Notes: generated by a model from the letters alone, not told the origin. A DNA stretch of 64,000 nucleotides from CAJBVW01 sp964457335 (GCA_964457335.1 CAYWGD010000020.1:16444-80443), one strand, 5' to 3'; numbered from the stretch's first letter, positions 42,224 to 51,212 are shown. Numbers and translations are program-made.

Positions 42224-44220
42224 GCCAGCTGGATCCAGCCGATCTTGGGGCGGGGGGAGGGCCCCCCGCAACGCCCCCCCTCCCTCCCGCGGACGAAGCC
42301 GTATCCCCCGCTCGGCCGGCCTCGGCGATCCCCCGCACGCTGCTCGCCCTCGCCGCCGGCGCCGCCGCGATCGCGTTCGTCGCGCTCGACCCCGCGCGCA
42401 CGATCCACCCCGACGCCCTCGCCACGTTCGCCCGCGGCGCGCTCCCCGCCCTGCTCGCCGTGGCTGCCGCGCTCGGAGCGGGCGGCGCCGTGCTGCGCGC
42501 GACCGCGCCGGACGCCCTCGACGCGCCGGGCGGCTGGCTCGCCGCGCTCGGCGTCGGCGTCGCGCTCCAGGGCGCGCTGCTCGGGCTCTTCGCCTGCATG
42601 GGCGCGCTCGGCCCCATCGCGGCCATCTCCGTGCTGGTCGCGACCGGCGCCGGCTGGGCGGCCCGCCCGCGCGTCACGCTCCCCCGCGTCCCGACCACGG
42701 CCCTCCTCCTGGGCGGGCTCCTGCTCCTCCCCGGCCTCGTCGACGCGCTCGCGCCCCCCACCGACACCGACGAGCTCTACTACCACCTCTCGCTCCCCCG
42801 CCGGATGCTCGAGCAGGGCGGCTTCCTCGGCGGCTTCCTCACCCCCGACGGCAGCCGACCCATGCCGGTGCACCTCGTGTTCGCCGCGCTGATGAGCCTC
42901 GGCGGCGAGGCGGCCCCGCGCCTCTGGCACCTCGCGCTCTCGGCCGCGCTCGTCCTCGGCGTGCGCACCCTCGCGGAGGCGCGCTTCGGCCCCGGCCGTG
43001 GCGATCTCCCCGCCCTCGCGCTGCTCGGCTCCTACTCCTGGCTCCGCGAGGCCGGCCTCGCCTACAACAACCACCTCGTCGCGCTCTACCTGCTCCTGGC
43101 CGCGGACGCGCTCCTGGCCCGCCGCCCCGTGCTCCTGGGCTGGATGTGCGGCTTCGCGCTCGCGGTCAAGTACACGGCGGCCCCCGCGGCCGCCGCGCTC
43201 TGCCTCCTCGCCGCCTGGGACCACCTGCGCGCCGACCCCCGGCGCGTCGCGCTCGCCGCGCTCGCGACGCTCGCCCCGCTCGCGCCCTGGTGGCTCCGCA
43301 ACGTCGCCGACGGCCTCCACCCCCTCTTCCCCTTCGCCGGCTGGCCCGCGGCGGGCGAAGGCGGCGCCGACTTCGTGTTCGTCTACCCGGAGAAGTACGG
43401 CCTCGGGCACGACCTCGTCGCCACGCTCCGCCTCCCGCTCGACCTGCTGTTCCGCGCCGAGATCGACTCCTTCGTCTTCCTCGGCCGCGTCTCGCTGCTG
43501 TGGGGCGCGCTCGGGCTCGCCGCCTCGTGGGCGGCCCGCCGCGACGGCGCCGTGCGCCGGCTCGTGTTCGTGGTCGCCGTCGGCTTCGTCGGGTGGGCGA
43601 TGGGCGCGCAGATCGTCCGGTACCTCCTCCCGCTCTTCGGCATCGCCGCGCTCGCGGGCGGGGCGCTCCCCCGCCGCTGGCCCGCCTGGCTGCTGCTCGC
43701 CGCCTCCCTCCCCGCCAACCTCGCGCCCACGCTGCGGCACGCCGCGTCCCGCGCCGCGGTCGTCTCCGGCCAGGAGGACGCCGACACCTTCCTCGCGCGC
43801 GAGGTCTCCGCGTGGGGCGCCCTCCGCTTCCTCCGCGAGCACGTCCCCGCCGACGCGGCCGTGGCCATGTTGTTCTCCTGGCAGGGCTACTGGGTGCCCC
43901 AGCCCGCCATCCTCGGCTCCGTCGAGGACCACGTGCCCACGCGCTACTGGCTCTGGCGCAACGGCGACGCCGCGCTCTCCACCCTCGCGGACCTCGGCGT
44001 CACCCACCTCCTGGTCGGCGACGTGAAGTTCCTGAAGAAGAGCTACGGCTTCCTGGGGGCCGACGTTCTCCGCGACCAGTTCAACGGCCCGGAGGAGCGC
44101 CTCCGCGAGCTCCTGCTCCGCGACGCGACCCGTCTGTACGCCGCGGATCGCTGGGAGGTCTGGCGGCTCGATCCCCAGCCCGGTCCGGAGCGCCTTGACG
44201 ACTCCACCCCGTCCCCATAG
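42220..44220 (+). CDS. GT-C-like polytopic membrane protein with repeat-derived N-tail
   Basis: 666 residues from GTG at 42220, overlapping the preceding stop. After a 35-residue cytoplasmic tail, residues 8-21 of which (DLGAGGGPPATPPL) come from a GC-palindrome repeat, come about ten or more hydrophobic segments. The loop PPTDTDELYYHLSLPRRMLE has the acidic pair and aromatic residues typical of GT-C transferases using polyprenyl-phosphate sugars, and SYSWLREAGLAYNNHLVALY continues the pattern. The C-terminal 130 residues are soluble (FLREHVPADAAVAMLFSWQG, LLVGDVKFLKKSYGF). No in-frame start lies between the repeat and the first membrane helix, so the repeat is really translated. Glycosyl or mannosyl transfer is inferred. 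Confidence 0.8.
   Translation: MSQLDPADLGAGGGPPATPPLPPADEAVSPARPASAIPRTLLALAAGAAAIAFVALDPARTIHPDALATFARGALPALLAVAAALGAGGAVLRATAPDALDAPGGWLAALGVGVALQGALLGLFACMGALGPIAAISVLVATGAGWAARPRVTLPRVPTTALLLGGLLLLPGLVDALAPPTDTDELYYHLSLPRRMLEQGGFLGGFLTPDGSRPMPVHLVFAALMSLGGEAAPRLWHLALSAALVLGVRTLAEARFGPGRGDLPALALLGSYSWLREAGLAYNNHLVALYLLLAADALLARRPVLLGWMCGFALAVKYTAAPAAAALCLLAAWDHLRADPRRVALAALATLAPLAPWWLRNVADGLHPLFPFAGWPAAGEGGADFVFVYPEKYGLGHDLVATLRLPLDLLFRAEIDSFVFLGRVSLLWGALGLAASWAARRDGAVRRLVFVVAVGFVGWAMGAQIVRYLLPLFGIAALAGGALPRRWPAWLLLAASLPANLAPTLRHAASRAAVVSGQEDADTFLAREVSAWGALRFLREHVPADAAVAMLFSWQGYWVPQPAILGSVEDHVPTRYWLWRNGDAALSTLADLGVTHLLVGDVKFLKKSYGFLGADVLRDQFNGPEERLRELLLRDATRLYAADRWEVWRLDPQPGPERLDDSTPSP
42241..42280 (+). 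repeat. GC-palindrome element in the GT-C protein N-tail
   Basis: GATCTTGGGGCGGGGGGAGG, then GCCCCCCGCAACGCCCCCCC. Sense and in frame, it is close to the family consensus and encodes DLGAGGGPPATPPL before the first membrane segment. Confidence 0.9.
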
Positions 44221-44244
44221 ATGGCTCGGCGACCGCAAGTCCCC

Positions 44245-44330
44245 GCGGGGGTGGCGGAATGGCAGACGCGCCAGGCTCAGGACCTGGTGGGGTAACTCCC
44301 GTAGGGGTTCAAGTCCCCTCCCCCGCACCA
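44245..44330 (+). tRNA. tRNA-Leu (anticodon CAG)
   Basis: The acceptor stem GCGGGGG pairs with CCCCCGC, followed by discriminator A and encoded CCA. The anticodon arm is CCAGG, loop CTCAGGA, CCTGG, giving anticodon CAG for the CUG codon that dominates this GC-rich genome. A class II variable arm (TGGGGTAACTCCCGTA region) and the T-arm GTTCAAG are present. The length of 86 bases with CCA is normal for tRNA-Leu. Confidence 0.97.
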
Positions 44331-44335
44331 TCTCT

Positions 44336-44352
44336 CCGGCGAGCAACGCCGG
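44336..44352 (+). terminator. Hairpin after tRNA-Leu
   Basis: CCGGCG, AGCAA, CGCCGG: a 6-bp stem six bases after the tRNA CCA end. There is no T-run, so a processing or termination role is only suggested. Confidence 0.35.
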
Positions 44353-44467
44353 GCGCCCAACACACGACGTAGTGGGGCCCGCAGCGTACTTGCAGAGCAA
44401 GCGCTCTCCGTGGCAGAACTCCCGCGCTGCGCCTCCGAGCCGTCGCTCGGGTCCGCACGGGTGCCCC

Positions 44468-45064
44468 ATGACGCGCGCGCTCCTCCCCCTGCTCCTCGCC
44501 ACCGCCTGCGGCACGGCCTCCGTCAAGCTCGACGACCCCAGCGGCACGGCCGACGACACCGGCGTCGGCGGCGACACCGCCGCGGACACCGACACCGCCG
44601 ACACCGAGGACACCGACGTCGAGCCCGTCTTCGCGCCCGACTACAGCGTGTACGACGCCACGCGGAACTTCTACTACGACCAGTGGGGCTACTCCTGCGA
44701 CGACACCGTCTACGAGACGGGCTTCGCGATCGACGCGGGCAGCGGTGACTTCCAGGCGCTCGCCGAGCTCTGCGGGGACTGCGACTACTTCTACGAGGTC
44801 ACGCCCGACGTCGACCAGGCGTGCGACTGGATCAGCCTCGGCACCACCTGGCGCGGCGTCGTGCTCGGCGACGGCGAGGCGGAGCTCTACTTCTTCCGCG
44901 AGAACGACGGCGAGCTCGAGGAGTACGCGGCCGACGACGGCGCCGCGCTCTCCGACGACGGCGCCGTGCTCGACTACGCCTACGAGATCGTCTACGACTG
45001 GGGCTACGAGGTCACCATCGACGTGAGCGGCACCGTCACGTGGGAGCTCGTCGAGCAGGAGTAG
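44468..45064 (+). CDS. Lipoprotein with acidic DTD linker
   Basis: 198 residues. MTRALLPLLLATAC is a lipoprotein signal, followed by an Asp/Thr linker (DTAADTDTADTEDTDVEP). The compact domain is rich in Tyr, Asp and Cys (ATRNFYYDQWGYSCDDTVYE, LCGDCDYFYEVTPDVDQACD) and ends in a beta region (YEVTIDVSGTVTWELVEQE). No family was recognised. The start was chosen at the lipobox-bearing Met; an upstream open frame runs through the tRNA gene and is spurious. Confidence 0.7.
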   Translation: MTRALLPLLLATACGTASVKLDDPSGTADDTGVGGDTAADTDTADTEDTDVEPVFAPDYSVYDATRNFYYDQWGYSCDDTVYETGFAIDAGSGDFQALAELCGDCDYFYEVTPDVDQACDWISLGTTWRGVVLGDGEAELYFFRENDGELEEYAADDGAALSDDGAVLDYAYEIVYDWGYEVTIDVSGTVTWELVEQE

Positions 45065-45106
45065 GCCGGCGGCCCCCAGGATCCGCGCCGCGTCGACGCG
45101 GGCGGA

Positions 45107-45112
45107 TACCTT
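45107..45112 (+). promoter_or_regulatory. -10-like hexamer TACCTT before the Nudix gene
   Basis: TACCTT lies six bases before the ATG at 45119, with no ribosome-binding site. Confidence 0.3.
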
Positions 45113-45118
45113 GCGCGG

Positions 45119-45637
45119 ATGATCCGCCGCTCCATCCACCAGGGTCGCGTGGGCGACTTCGGCATCGAGACCGTCACCCTGCCGAACGGCCGCGTCGTCG
45201 ACCTCGAGATCCTCCGCCACCCGGGCGCCGCCGCCGTCGTGCCGCTGCACGGCGACGGCACCGTCACGCTCATCCGCCAGCACCGCCACGCCGCGGGCGG
45301 CACCATCTGGGAGATCCCCGCCGGCAAGCTCGAGCCGGGCGAGCTCCCGGAGGACTGCGCCGCGCGCGAGCTCACGGAGGAGGCCGGGCTGGTGGGCGAG
45401 CTCGCACACCTCACCACCATCCACACCACCCCGGCGTTCACCGACGAGGTGATCCACCTCTACGTGGCCACCGCGCTGCGCGAGGCGCCCATGAACCTGG
45501 ACGCCGACGAGGTCCTCACGCCGATCCGCGTCGCGATGAGCGAGGCGCTCGCCCTCATCCGGCGCGGCGAGATGACCGATGCGAAGTCGATCGTCGCGCT
45601 CCTGATGGTGGCGGAGCGAACGCGCGACGGATCGTGA
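45119..45637 (+). CDS. Nudix hydrolase (ADP-ribose pyrophosphatase-like)
   Basis: 172 residues. A complete Nudix box (GKLEPGELPEDCAARELTEE followed by AGL) gives the metal-binding helix. The N-terminal domain (TVTLPNGRVVDLEILRHPGA) and the VVPLHGDGTVTLIRQHRHAA strand fit the ADP-ribose pyrophosphatase subfamily, which cleaves ADP-ribose to AMP and ribose-5-phosphate in the cytoplasm. It probably forms its own leaderless unit. Confidence 0.92.
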   Translation: MIRRSIHQGRVGDFGIETVTLPNGRVVDLEILRHPGAAAVVPLHGDGTVTLIRQHRHAAGGTIWEIPAGKLEPGELPEDCAARELTEEAGLVGELAHLTTIHTTPAFTDEVIHLYVATALREAPMNLDADEVLTPIRVAMSEALALIRRGEMTDAKSIVALLMVAERTRDGS

Positions 45638-45735
45638 CACACGCGCCACGATCCGAGGTTCCGCCAACGCCCGCCTCGCGCGTCGCCACGCGATCTAGCC
45701 GCTTCGCCCGGTTGGTCCCCGTTCAGTAGCGGTTC

Positions 45736-45751
45736 TGGCACAGCCCGTGCA
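45736..45751 (+). promoter_or_regulatory. Candidate sigma-54 promoter of the propeller lipoprotein operon
   Basis: TGGCAC, five bases, GTGCA keeps the essential GG and GC of the -24/-12 elements in correct spacing. The expected transcript start near 45761 lies after an ATG at 45751 but before GGGAG (45763-45767) and the ATG at 45775, which supports the latter as the true start. The leader would be very short. Confidence 0.4.
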
Positions 45752-45774
45752 TGATCCGCGGCGGGAGACCGCTC

Positions 45775-47313
45775 ATGCTCCGAACGCCCATCCTGGTCCT
45801 GCTGACCGCCTGCGCGGACTACGAGGTCAGGGGCAACGACAACGCCCTCGACGACGCCGCGTGGGACACCGGCGGCGAGTCCGACGCCGACACCGACGTG
45901 GACGCCGACTCCGACACCGACGGCCCCCCCGAGGAGGAGGACGACTTCCTCGCGCTCGCGCCCGCCGCCACCGACGCCTACGTGTTCGTCGCGAACCCCA
46001 CCCGCGACACCGTGACGCGCATCTCGGTCCCGAGCCTCGCGGTGCTCACCACGGACGTGGGCGAGGCCCCCTCCGTCGTCCAGACCACCGCCGACTACAT
46101 GCGCGCCGTCACGCTCAACACGGGCGACGACAGCGTGAGCATCGTCGACGCCGCCACGCTCGGCGTCACCAACGTCGACGTGCGCCCGAACTTCAACCGC
46201 CTCTCGCTCTCCGGCGACGGCGCCTGGGTCATGGCCTGGTACGACCCCGACCTCGACGAAGGTGGCGGCGAAGGCGGCGTCCAGAGCTTCAACGAGGTGA
46301 GCTTCGTCCACCTGGACAGCGCCACGCACACCCCGATGGCGGTCGGCTTCAACCCCCGCGAGGTGAAGTGGAGCGAGGACGGCACCAAGGCCCTCGTCGT
46401 CAGCGACGCCTCGCTCGCGCTCGTCGATCTCACCGGCGGCGCCCTCACCCCCACGCTGATCGAGATCGCCGAGGACCCCGTGGACGCGCCCGCCGCCGAG
46501 GAGGTCGAGCTCGCCCCCGACGGCAGCTACGCCTACGTCCGCCAGTTCGGCGCCGACGAGCTCGTCGTGGTCGACCTCGCCGCGCTCTCGGTGGATCGCG
46601 TGCCCGTCGGCGCGAACCCCACCGACCTCGACCTCTCCCCCGACGGCCGCTCCCTCGCGGTCGTGGCCCGCGGCGCCCAGGAGCTCTGGGTCCTCGACGC
46701 GACGAACCCCTTCGCCGAGGCCACGGTCCTCCCCTTCGACTCCGCCTACGGCGCGGTCCTCTACACGGGCGACGGCTCCCAGGCGATCCTCTACACGAAC
46801 GCCTCGCTGCTCGCGTCGTTCGCCGTCTGGGACACCACCACCGGCGAGATCCGCGAGCGCAGCCTCGTGAAGCCCGTCCGCAGCATCGGCGCGAGCCCCA
46901 CCGGCGGCTCGCTCCTCGTCTTCCACACGCAGGAGGACGCCGGCGACGCCGACCCCGACGATCCTTTTTACGGGGAGTGGGCGCTGACGCTCATCGACCT
47001 GGGCGATTTCCGACAGAACCCCATGCTGCTGCCCGACGAGCCGTCCGCCTACGCCACGAGCGACGACGGCCGCTACGGCTACTTCGTGATGGAGGGCAAC
47101 GACTTCCTGGAGGTCCTCGACTTCCAGACGCTGCTCTACACGGAGATCACGCTCAAGTCCCCGCCCGTGCACCTCGGCGTGCTGCCGGGCAGCGAGACGG
47201 CCTGGATCAGCCAGGACCACTCGCTCGGCCGCCTCTCCTTCTACGACCCCGCCTCCGACAGCCTCGACACCATCACGGGCTTCGAGCTCAACAGCGAGAT
47301 CGAGCATGACTAG
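45775..47313 (+). CDS. Beta-propeller lipoprotein A
   Basis: 512 residues. PILVLLTAC is a lipoprotein signal, followed by an acidic DTD linker and a signature EEEDDFLALAPAATDAYVFV. The rest is a seven-bladed YVTN/lactonase-like propeller (DTVTRISVPSLAVLT, VELAPDGSYAYVRQFGADEL, DLSPDGRSLAVVARGAQELW, YLEV-type last blades) ending DTITGFELNSEIEHD. Start at ATG 45775 follows GGGAG. It is a close paralogue of the fourth gene of this block (49488-51212) and overlaps the next gene by eight bases. Probably a surface-exposed binding protein. Confidence 0.82.
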   Translation: MLRTPILVLLTACADYEVRGNDNALDDAAWDTGGESDADTDVDADSDTDGPPEEEDDFLALAPAATDAYVFVANPTRDTVTRISVPSLAVLTTDVGEAPSVVQTTADYMRAVTLNTGDDSVSIVDAATLGVTNVDVRPNFNRLSLSGDGAWVMAWYDPDLDEGGGEGGVQSFNEVSFVHLDSATHTPMAVGFNPREVKWSEDGTKALVVSDASLALVDLTGGALTPTLIEIAEDPVDAPAAEEVELAPDGSYAYVRQFGADELVVVDLAALSVDRVPVGANPTDLDLSPDGRSLAVVARGAQELWVLDATNPFAEATVLPFDSAYGAVLYTGDGSQAILYTNASLLASFAVWDTTTGEIRERSLVKPVRSIGASPTGGSLLVFHTQEDAGDADPDDPFYGEWALTLIDLGDFRQNPMLLPDEPSAYATSDDGRYGYFVMEGNDFLEVLDFQTLLYTEITLKSPPVHLGVLPGSETAWISQDHSLGRLSFYDPASDSLDTITGFELNSEIEHD

Positions 47314-48856
47314 CCTCCTCCTCCTCGCCGCCTGCGCGCCCTGGGACCTCCCGAGCGACGCGAGCCACGATCTCGACCTCCCCACGTGGGACGCCGCGGT
47401 CGTCTCCGCCGCCGACGGCGTCTACGTCCGCCTCCCGCAGGCCGGCGACCTCGTGCGCATCACGCCCGACGGCGCCTGGGCCCCGGTGAACCTCGACGGC
47501 GCCTCGCCCGACCGCATGGTCCTCGCCCCCGACCAGGAGACGCTCCTCGCGTTCGCCTCCTGGCCCACCTGCCGCGACGACGACCCGCGCGTCGTCTACG
47601 TCGACGAGTGCGAGGACGAAGACCTCGAGTACGAGTCCGAGCTCGCGCTGATCCGCGACGGCGCGGTCGTCCACGTCGCCGACGTGCCCGCGCAGTACAA
47701 CGCCTTCGCGTTCAACGAGTCGGGCTCGCTCGCGGTCGCGTACCTCGACTTCTCCGACGGCGAGACCATCGACGTGAACGGCGTCCTCAACCTCACCGAG
47801 GCCGTGTTCGTCGACCTCGCCTCCGGTGACACGCACGCGGTGCCCGTCGGTTTTGCGCCCGAGAACGTGCTCTTCTCCGAGGACGGCACGCAGGCGCTGG
47901 TGCTCTCGCGCAGCAAGGTCGCGGTGGTCTCGCTCGCCGGCGAGGACGCCTGGACGCGCACGGTCACCTTCCCGCTCACGCTCGACGTGGACCAGGAGGT
48001 CGACCCCGACAACGCCGTGCTCGTCACCAACGAGGACGGCGACACCGACTACGCGCTGGTGAGCGTGGCCGGCGAGAGCGAGCTCTACGTGCTCGACCTG
48101 ACCAACGAGAGCATCGACATCGTCGAGCTCGACGGGGTGCCCGCCGACCTCGCCGTCGACCCCACGACCAACCGCACGCTCATCGTCTACGCCGCGCGGG
48201 CCCGCCTCGATCTGTTGGAGCACGAGCTCTTCGAGCTCGCGAGCGTCGAGCTCGACGAGCCGGCCACGCGCATCGCCGGCGGTGACGGTCGCTTCGTCCT
48301 TTACAACGACGCCGGGCGCTACCACGACGTGTACGTCTACGACAGCGATGCCGAGACGCTCGAGGAGATGCGCGCCGAGAACCCCGTCCGCGAGCTGCGC
48401 CTCACCGCCGACGGCGGCTTCGGCGTCGCTACGCTCGAGATGGAGGGCGGCTCCGGCAACGACGCCTCCGGCTTCTACGACCAGTACTTCGGCCTCGGCG
48501 TGTTCGACCTCGGCGACGACCCCGCCGACCCCGTCGCGCTGCTCCTGGAAGGCGAGCCGCTCGGCCTCGAGCTGACGGCCGACGACACCTCGAACTACGC
48601 GCTCGTGCTCATGGCCGACGTGGACGGGCTGCAGAAGGTCGACCTCGCCGGCGGCTCGGCCACCGAGATCCTGCTCGAGGAGCCGCCGCTCGGCATCGAC
48701 GCCATGCCCGACGGCCGCTTCGTCGTCACGCACGACGCGCCGCTCGGCCTCCTCACCTTCGTCGACGCCTCCACCGAGGAGCGCGTCACCGCCGCCGGCT
48801 TCGCCGCCGACGGCCTCCTCGAGCGCCCGGTGCTGCCGCGCCGGAACGTGGAGTGA
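47306..48856 (+). CDS. Beta-propeller lipoprotein B
   Basis: 516 residues, overlapping its upstream neighbour by eight bases. MTSLLLLAAC is a minimal lipoprotein signal. Blade-like segments (GVYVRLPQAGDLVRITPDGA, NVLFSEDGTQALVLSRSKVA, GESELYVLDLTNESIDIVEL, GLQKVDLAGGSATEILLEEP) give a propeller related to, but diverged from, lipoprotein A. The final blade ends GLLTFVDASTEERVTAAGF, parallel to the end of A. No catalytic motif was recognised. It is co-translated with the outer-membrane barrel that follows. Confidence 0.78.
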   Translation: MTSLLLLAACAPWDLPSDASHDLDLPTWDAAVVSAADGVYVRLPQAGDLVRITPDGAWAPVNLDGASPDRMVLAPDQETLLAFASWPTCRDDDPRVVYVDECEDEDLEYESELALIRDGAVVHVADVPAQYNAFAFNESGSLAVAYLDFSDGETIDVNGVLNLTEAVFVDLASGDTHAVPVGFAPENVLFSEDGTQALVLSRSKVAVVSLAGEDAWTRTVTFPLTLDVDQEVDPDNAVLVTNEDGDTDYALVSVAGESELYVLDLTNESIDIVELDGVPADLAVDPTTNRTLIVYAARARLDLLEHELFELASVELDEPATRIAGGDGRFVLYNDAGRYHDVYVYDSDAETLEEMRAENPVRELRLTADGGFGVATLEMEGGSGNDASGFYDQYFGLGVFDLGDDPADPVALLLEGEPLGLELTADDTSNYALVLMADVDGLQKVDLAGGSATEILLEEPPLGIDAMPDGRFVVTHDAPLGLLTFVDASTEERVTAAGFAADGLLERPVLPRRNVE

Positions 48857-49488
48857 TCATGCTCGCCGCCCTCTTCGCGCTCTCCTTCTCCGCCGCCGCC
48901 GCCACCCACGAGGTCAGCTTCGAGGCCGGCTGGATCGGCGCCTGGGACCCCGCGTTCGACTACTTCGCCGACGGCAACGCGCTCGGCTCCTACGGGCTCC
49001 GCGTCGGCTACGCCGTGCACCCCAACGTCGCGGTCATCGCCGGCTGGCAGCACGCCGTGCACGGCGCGGGCATCGTCGTGCCGGGCCTCGGATCCGAGAC
49101 CGGCGACGACGACTACTACGGCCAGGACGCCTTCTTCGCGGCGCTCTACTCCGACCAGGTCTCGGTCGGCGCCAAGGCGGACGTGCAGCTCCTCCGCTGG
49201 CTCCACCCCTACGTCACCGCCCAGCTCGTCGGGATGCGCGGCCTCGTCCGCCTGGACGACGACCTCAACGACGACGAGAACGTCACCCAGCGCGAGGTCG
49301 CCGGCCTCACCGGGGGGCTCCTCGGCGGCGCGGGCCTCGACATCCCCATCCGCGTGAAGGGCCGCTGGGCCATCGCGCCCTACGTGGAGCTCGGGTACGG
49401 CTGGATGGCGCCCATGCAGCTCGAGGGGCTCGGGAGCCTGCAGTTCGCGGGCTTCTCCGGCCGCACGGGCATCGGGGTGCGCTTCTGA
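48853..49488 (+). CDS. Small outer-membrane beta-barrel protein
   Basis: 211 residues from GTG 48853 (GTGA overlap) or two codons later at ATG 48859. MLAALFALSFSAAAA is a signal peptide. Amphipathic strands (HEVSFEAGWIGAWDP, YGLRVGYAVHPNVAVIAGWQ, VSVGAKADVQLLRWLHPYVT, APYVELGYGW, TGIGVRF with terminal Phe) mark an OmpW/OmpA-like barrel. Sandwiched between propeller lipoproteins in one operon, it could anchor or export them. That role is inferred from context. Confidence 0.78.
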   Translation: MIMLAALFALSFSAAAATHEVSFEAGWIGAWDPAFDYFADGNALGSYGLRVGYAVHPNVAVIAGWQHAVHGAGIVVPGLGSETGDDDYYGQDAFFAALYSDQVSVGAKADVQLLRWLHPYVTAQLVGMRGLVRLDDDLNDDENVTQREVAGLTGGLLGGAGLDIPIRVKGRWAIAPYVELGYGWMAPMQLEGLGSLQFAGFSGRTGIGVRF

Positions 49489-51212
49489 TGCGCCGGGGCG
49501 TGGCTTTGGGGGATCTGGAGCTTGGGGCGGACCGCGAAGCGGTCGCGAAGGCGGCGGGTCGCGAGACTCGCAGCGACGCGGGCGGCAAGCCCGCGACGCC
49601 GCCGCAGCCCGCCCCCGGAGGCCGGCGGCAAGCCGGCCGTGAGTGGGGGGGCCAGCCCCCTGCAACGCCCCCCGTCGTGTGGTGGAGCCTCCTGCTCGGG
49701 TTGGGCCCGCTCGCTGCGTGCACCCCGGACGCCGGGTCGTTCACCGACAAGGCCTCCGACGACACCGGCTCATGGGCCGAGGAGCCCCCCGACGCCGGCG
49801 ACGCCGACGACACCGGCTCCGAGCCGCCCCCCGAGGAGGAGGACGACTTCCTCAAGCTCGCGCCCGCCGCGACCGACGCCTACGTGTTCATCGCGAACCC
49901 GTCGCGCGACACCGTCACGCGCGTGGCGGTGCCGTCCCTCGCCGCGCTCACGGCGCAGGTCGGCTCGCAGCCCTCCGCCGTCGCGACCGCGGCCGACTAC
50001 ACCCACGCCGTCACGCTCAACGAGGGCTCCGACGACATCAGCCTCATCGACGCGCCCACGATGGCCGTCACGAACGTGGACGTGCGGCCGAACCTCAACC
50101 GCCTCGCGCTCTCCGACGACGGCCGCTGGGCGCTCGCCTGGTACGACCCCGACGTGGAGAGCGAGGATCCGCCCGACGGTGTGCTCTCCTTCAACGAGGT
50201 GAGCCTCGTCGAGCTCGCCACGGGCACGCACTGGCCGATGGCGGTGGGCTTCAACCCCCACGCCGTGAAGTGGAGCCGCGACGGGCGCCTCGCCGTCATC
50301 GTGAGCGACGCCTCGCTCGCGGTCGTCGATCTCACCGCCGGGGCGCTCACACCCACGCTCATCCCCATCGCCGACGACCCCATCGACGCGCCCCCCGCCG
50401 AGGAGATCGAGCTCTCGCCGGACGGCGCCTACGCCTACGTCCGCCAGTTCGGCGCCGACGAGCTCCTCGTGGTCGATCTCGTCGCGCTCACCGTGGAGAG
50501 CGTACCCGTCGGGCAGAACCCCACCGACATGGACCTCTCCCCCGACGGCGGCCGCCTCGCCGTCGTGTCGCGCGGGGCCCGCGAGGTGTGGACCTTCGAC
50601 GCCGCGGACCCCTGGTCCGAGCCCGAGGTCGTCCCCTTCCCGAACAGCTACGGCTCCGTGCTCTTCGCCGACGACGGCACCGCGCTCCTCTACACGAACG
50701 CGAGCCTGCTCACGACGTTCGGCGTGTGGGACGTGGCGACCGGCGAGGTCACCGAGCGCAGCCTCGTGAAGCCCGTCGCGTCGATGGGCGTGAGCCCCAC
50801 CGGCGGCTCGCTGCTCGTGTTCCACACGCTCGCGGACGCCGAGGGCGCCGACGAGACCAGCCCCTTCTTCGAGGCCTGGGCGCTCACGCTGGTCGACCTC
50901 GACGACTTCCGCACCAACCCGCTCGTGCTCGACGCCGAGCCCAAGAGCTTCGCGACCACCGACGACGGCCGCTGGGGCTTCTTCGTGATGGACGGCCAGC
51001 ACTACCTCGAGGTGCTCGACTTCGAGAGCCTGCTCTACGACGAGATCCCGCTCCCCAGCGAGCCCGTGCACCTCGGCGTGCTCCCGGGCGGCACCACCGC
51101 GTGGGTGAGCCAGGAGCACGACCTCGGCCGCATCAGCTTCTACCAGCCCGGCGCGGGGGAGCTCGACACCATCACCGGCTTCGAGCTCAACTCGGGGATC
51201 GAGCACGACTGA
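49488..51212 (+). CDS. Beta-propeller lipoprotein C with repeat-extended N-terminus
   Basis: 574 residues from ATG 49488, which overlaps the barrel stop. The first 62 residues are encoded largely by an enlarged GC-palindrome element (ELGADREA ... GGQPPATPP); only then come the hydrophobic segment VVWWSLLLGLGPLAAC and lipobox Cys (residue 78). The body from EEEDDFLKLAPAATDAYVFI to DTITGFELNSGIEHD is collinear with lipoprotein A and well over half identical by eye. Either the signal peptide carries an unusually long Arg-containing N-region, or translation starts at GTG 49677 just before the hydrophobic core, leaving no positive charge. Export efficiency is therefore uncertain. Confidence 0.78.
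   Translation: MRRGVALGDLELGADREAVAKAAGRETRSDAGGKPATPPQPAPGGRRQAGREWGGQPPATPPVVWWSLLLGLGPLAACTPDAGSFTDKASDDTGSWAEEPPDAGDADDTGSEPPPEEEDDFLKLAPAATDAYVFIANPSRDTVTRVAVPSLAALTAQVGSQPSAVATAADYTHAVTLNEGSDDISLIDAPTMAVTNVDVRPNLNRLALSDDGRWALAWYDPDVESEDPPDGVLSFNEVSLVELATGTHWPMAVGFNPHAVKWSRDGRLAVIVSDASLAVVDLTAGALTPTLIPIADDPIDAPPAEEIELSPDGAYAYVRQFGADELLVVDLVALTVESVPVGQNPTDMDLSPDGGRLAVVSRGAREVWTFDAADPWSEPEVVPFPNSYGSVLFADDGTALLYTNASLLTTFGVWDVATGEVTERSLVKPVASMGVSPTGGSLLVFHTLADAEGADETSPFFEAWALTLVDLDDFRTNPLVLDAEPKSFATTDDGRWGFFVMDGQHYLEVLDFESLLYDEIPLPSEPVHLGVLPGGTTAWVSQEHDLGRISFYQPGAGELDTITGFELNSGIEHD
49521..49673 (+). repeat. GC-palindrome element, enlarged copy before a signal peptide
   Basis: The left end is CTTGGGGCGG and the right end GCCCCCTGCAACGCCCCCC. 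Between them lie extra small hairpins: GACCGC/GCGGTC, CGCGGGC/GCCCGCG and GGCCGGC/GCCGGCC, the last two both with a GGCAA loop. It is sense and in frame with the propeller lipoprotein gene. Confidence 0.75.

Noticed and set aside
45751..45774. ATG at 45751 as start of propeller lipoprotein A
   Set aside because: The candidate sigma-54 element overlaps it, and the later ATG at 45775 has a GGGAG site and gives a compact signal peptide.
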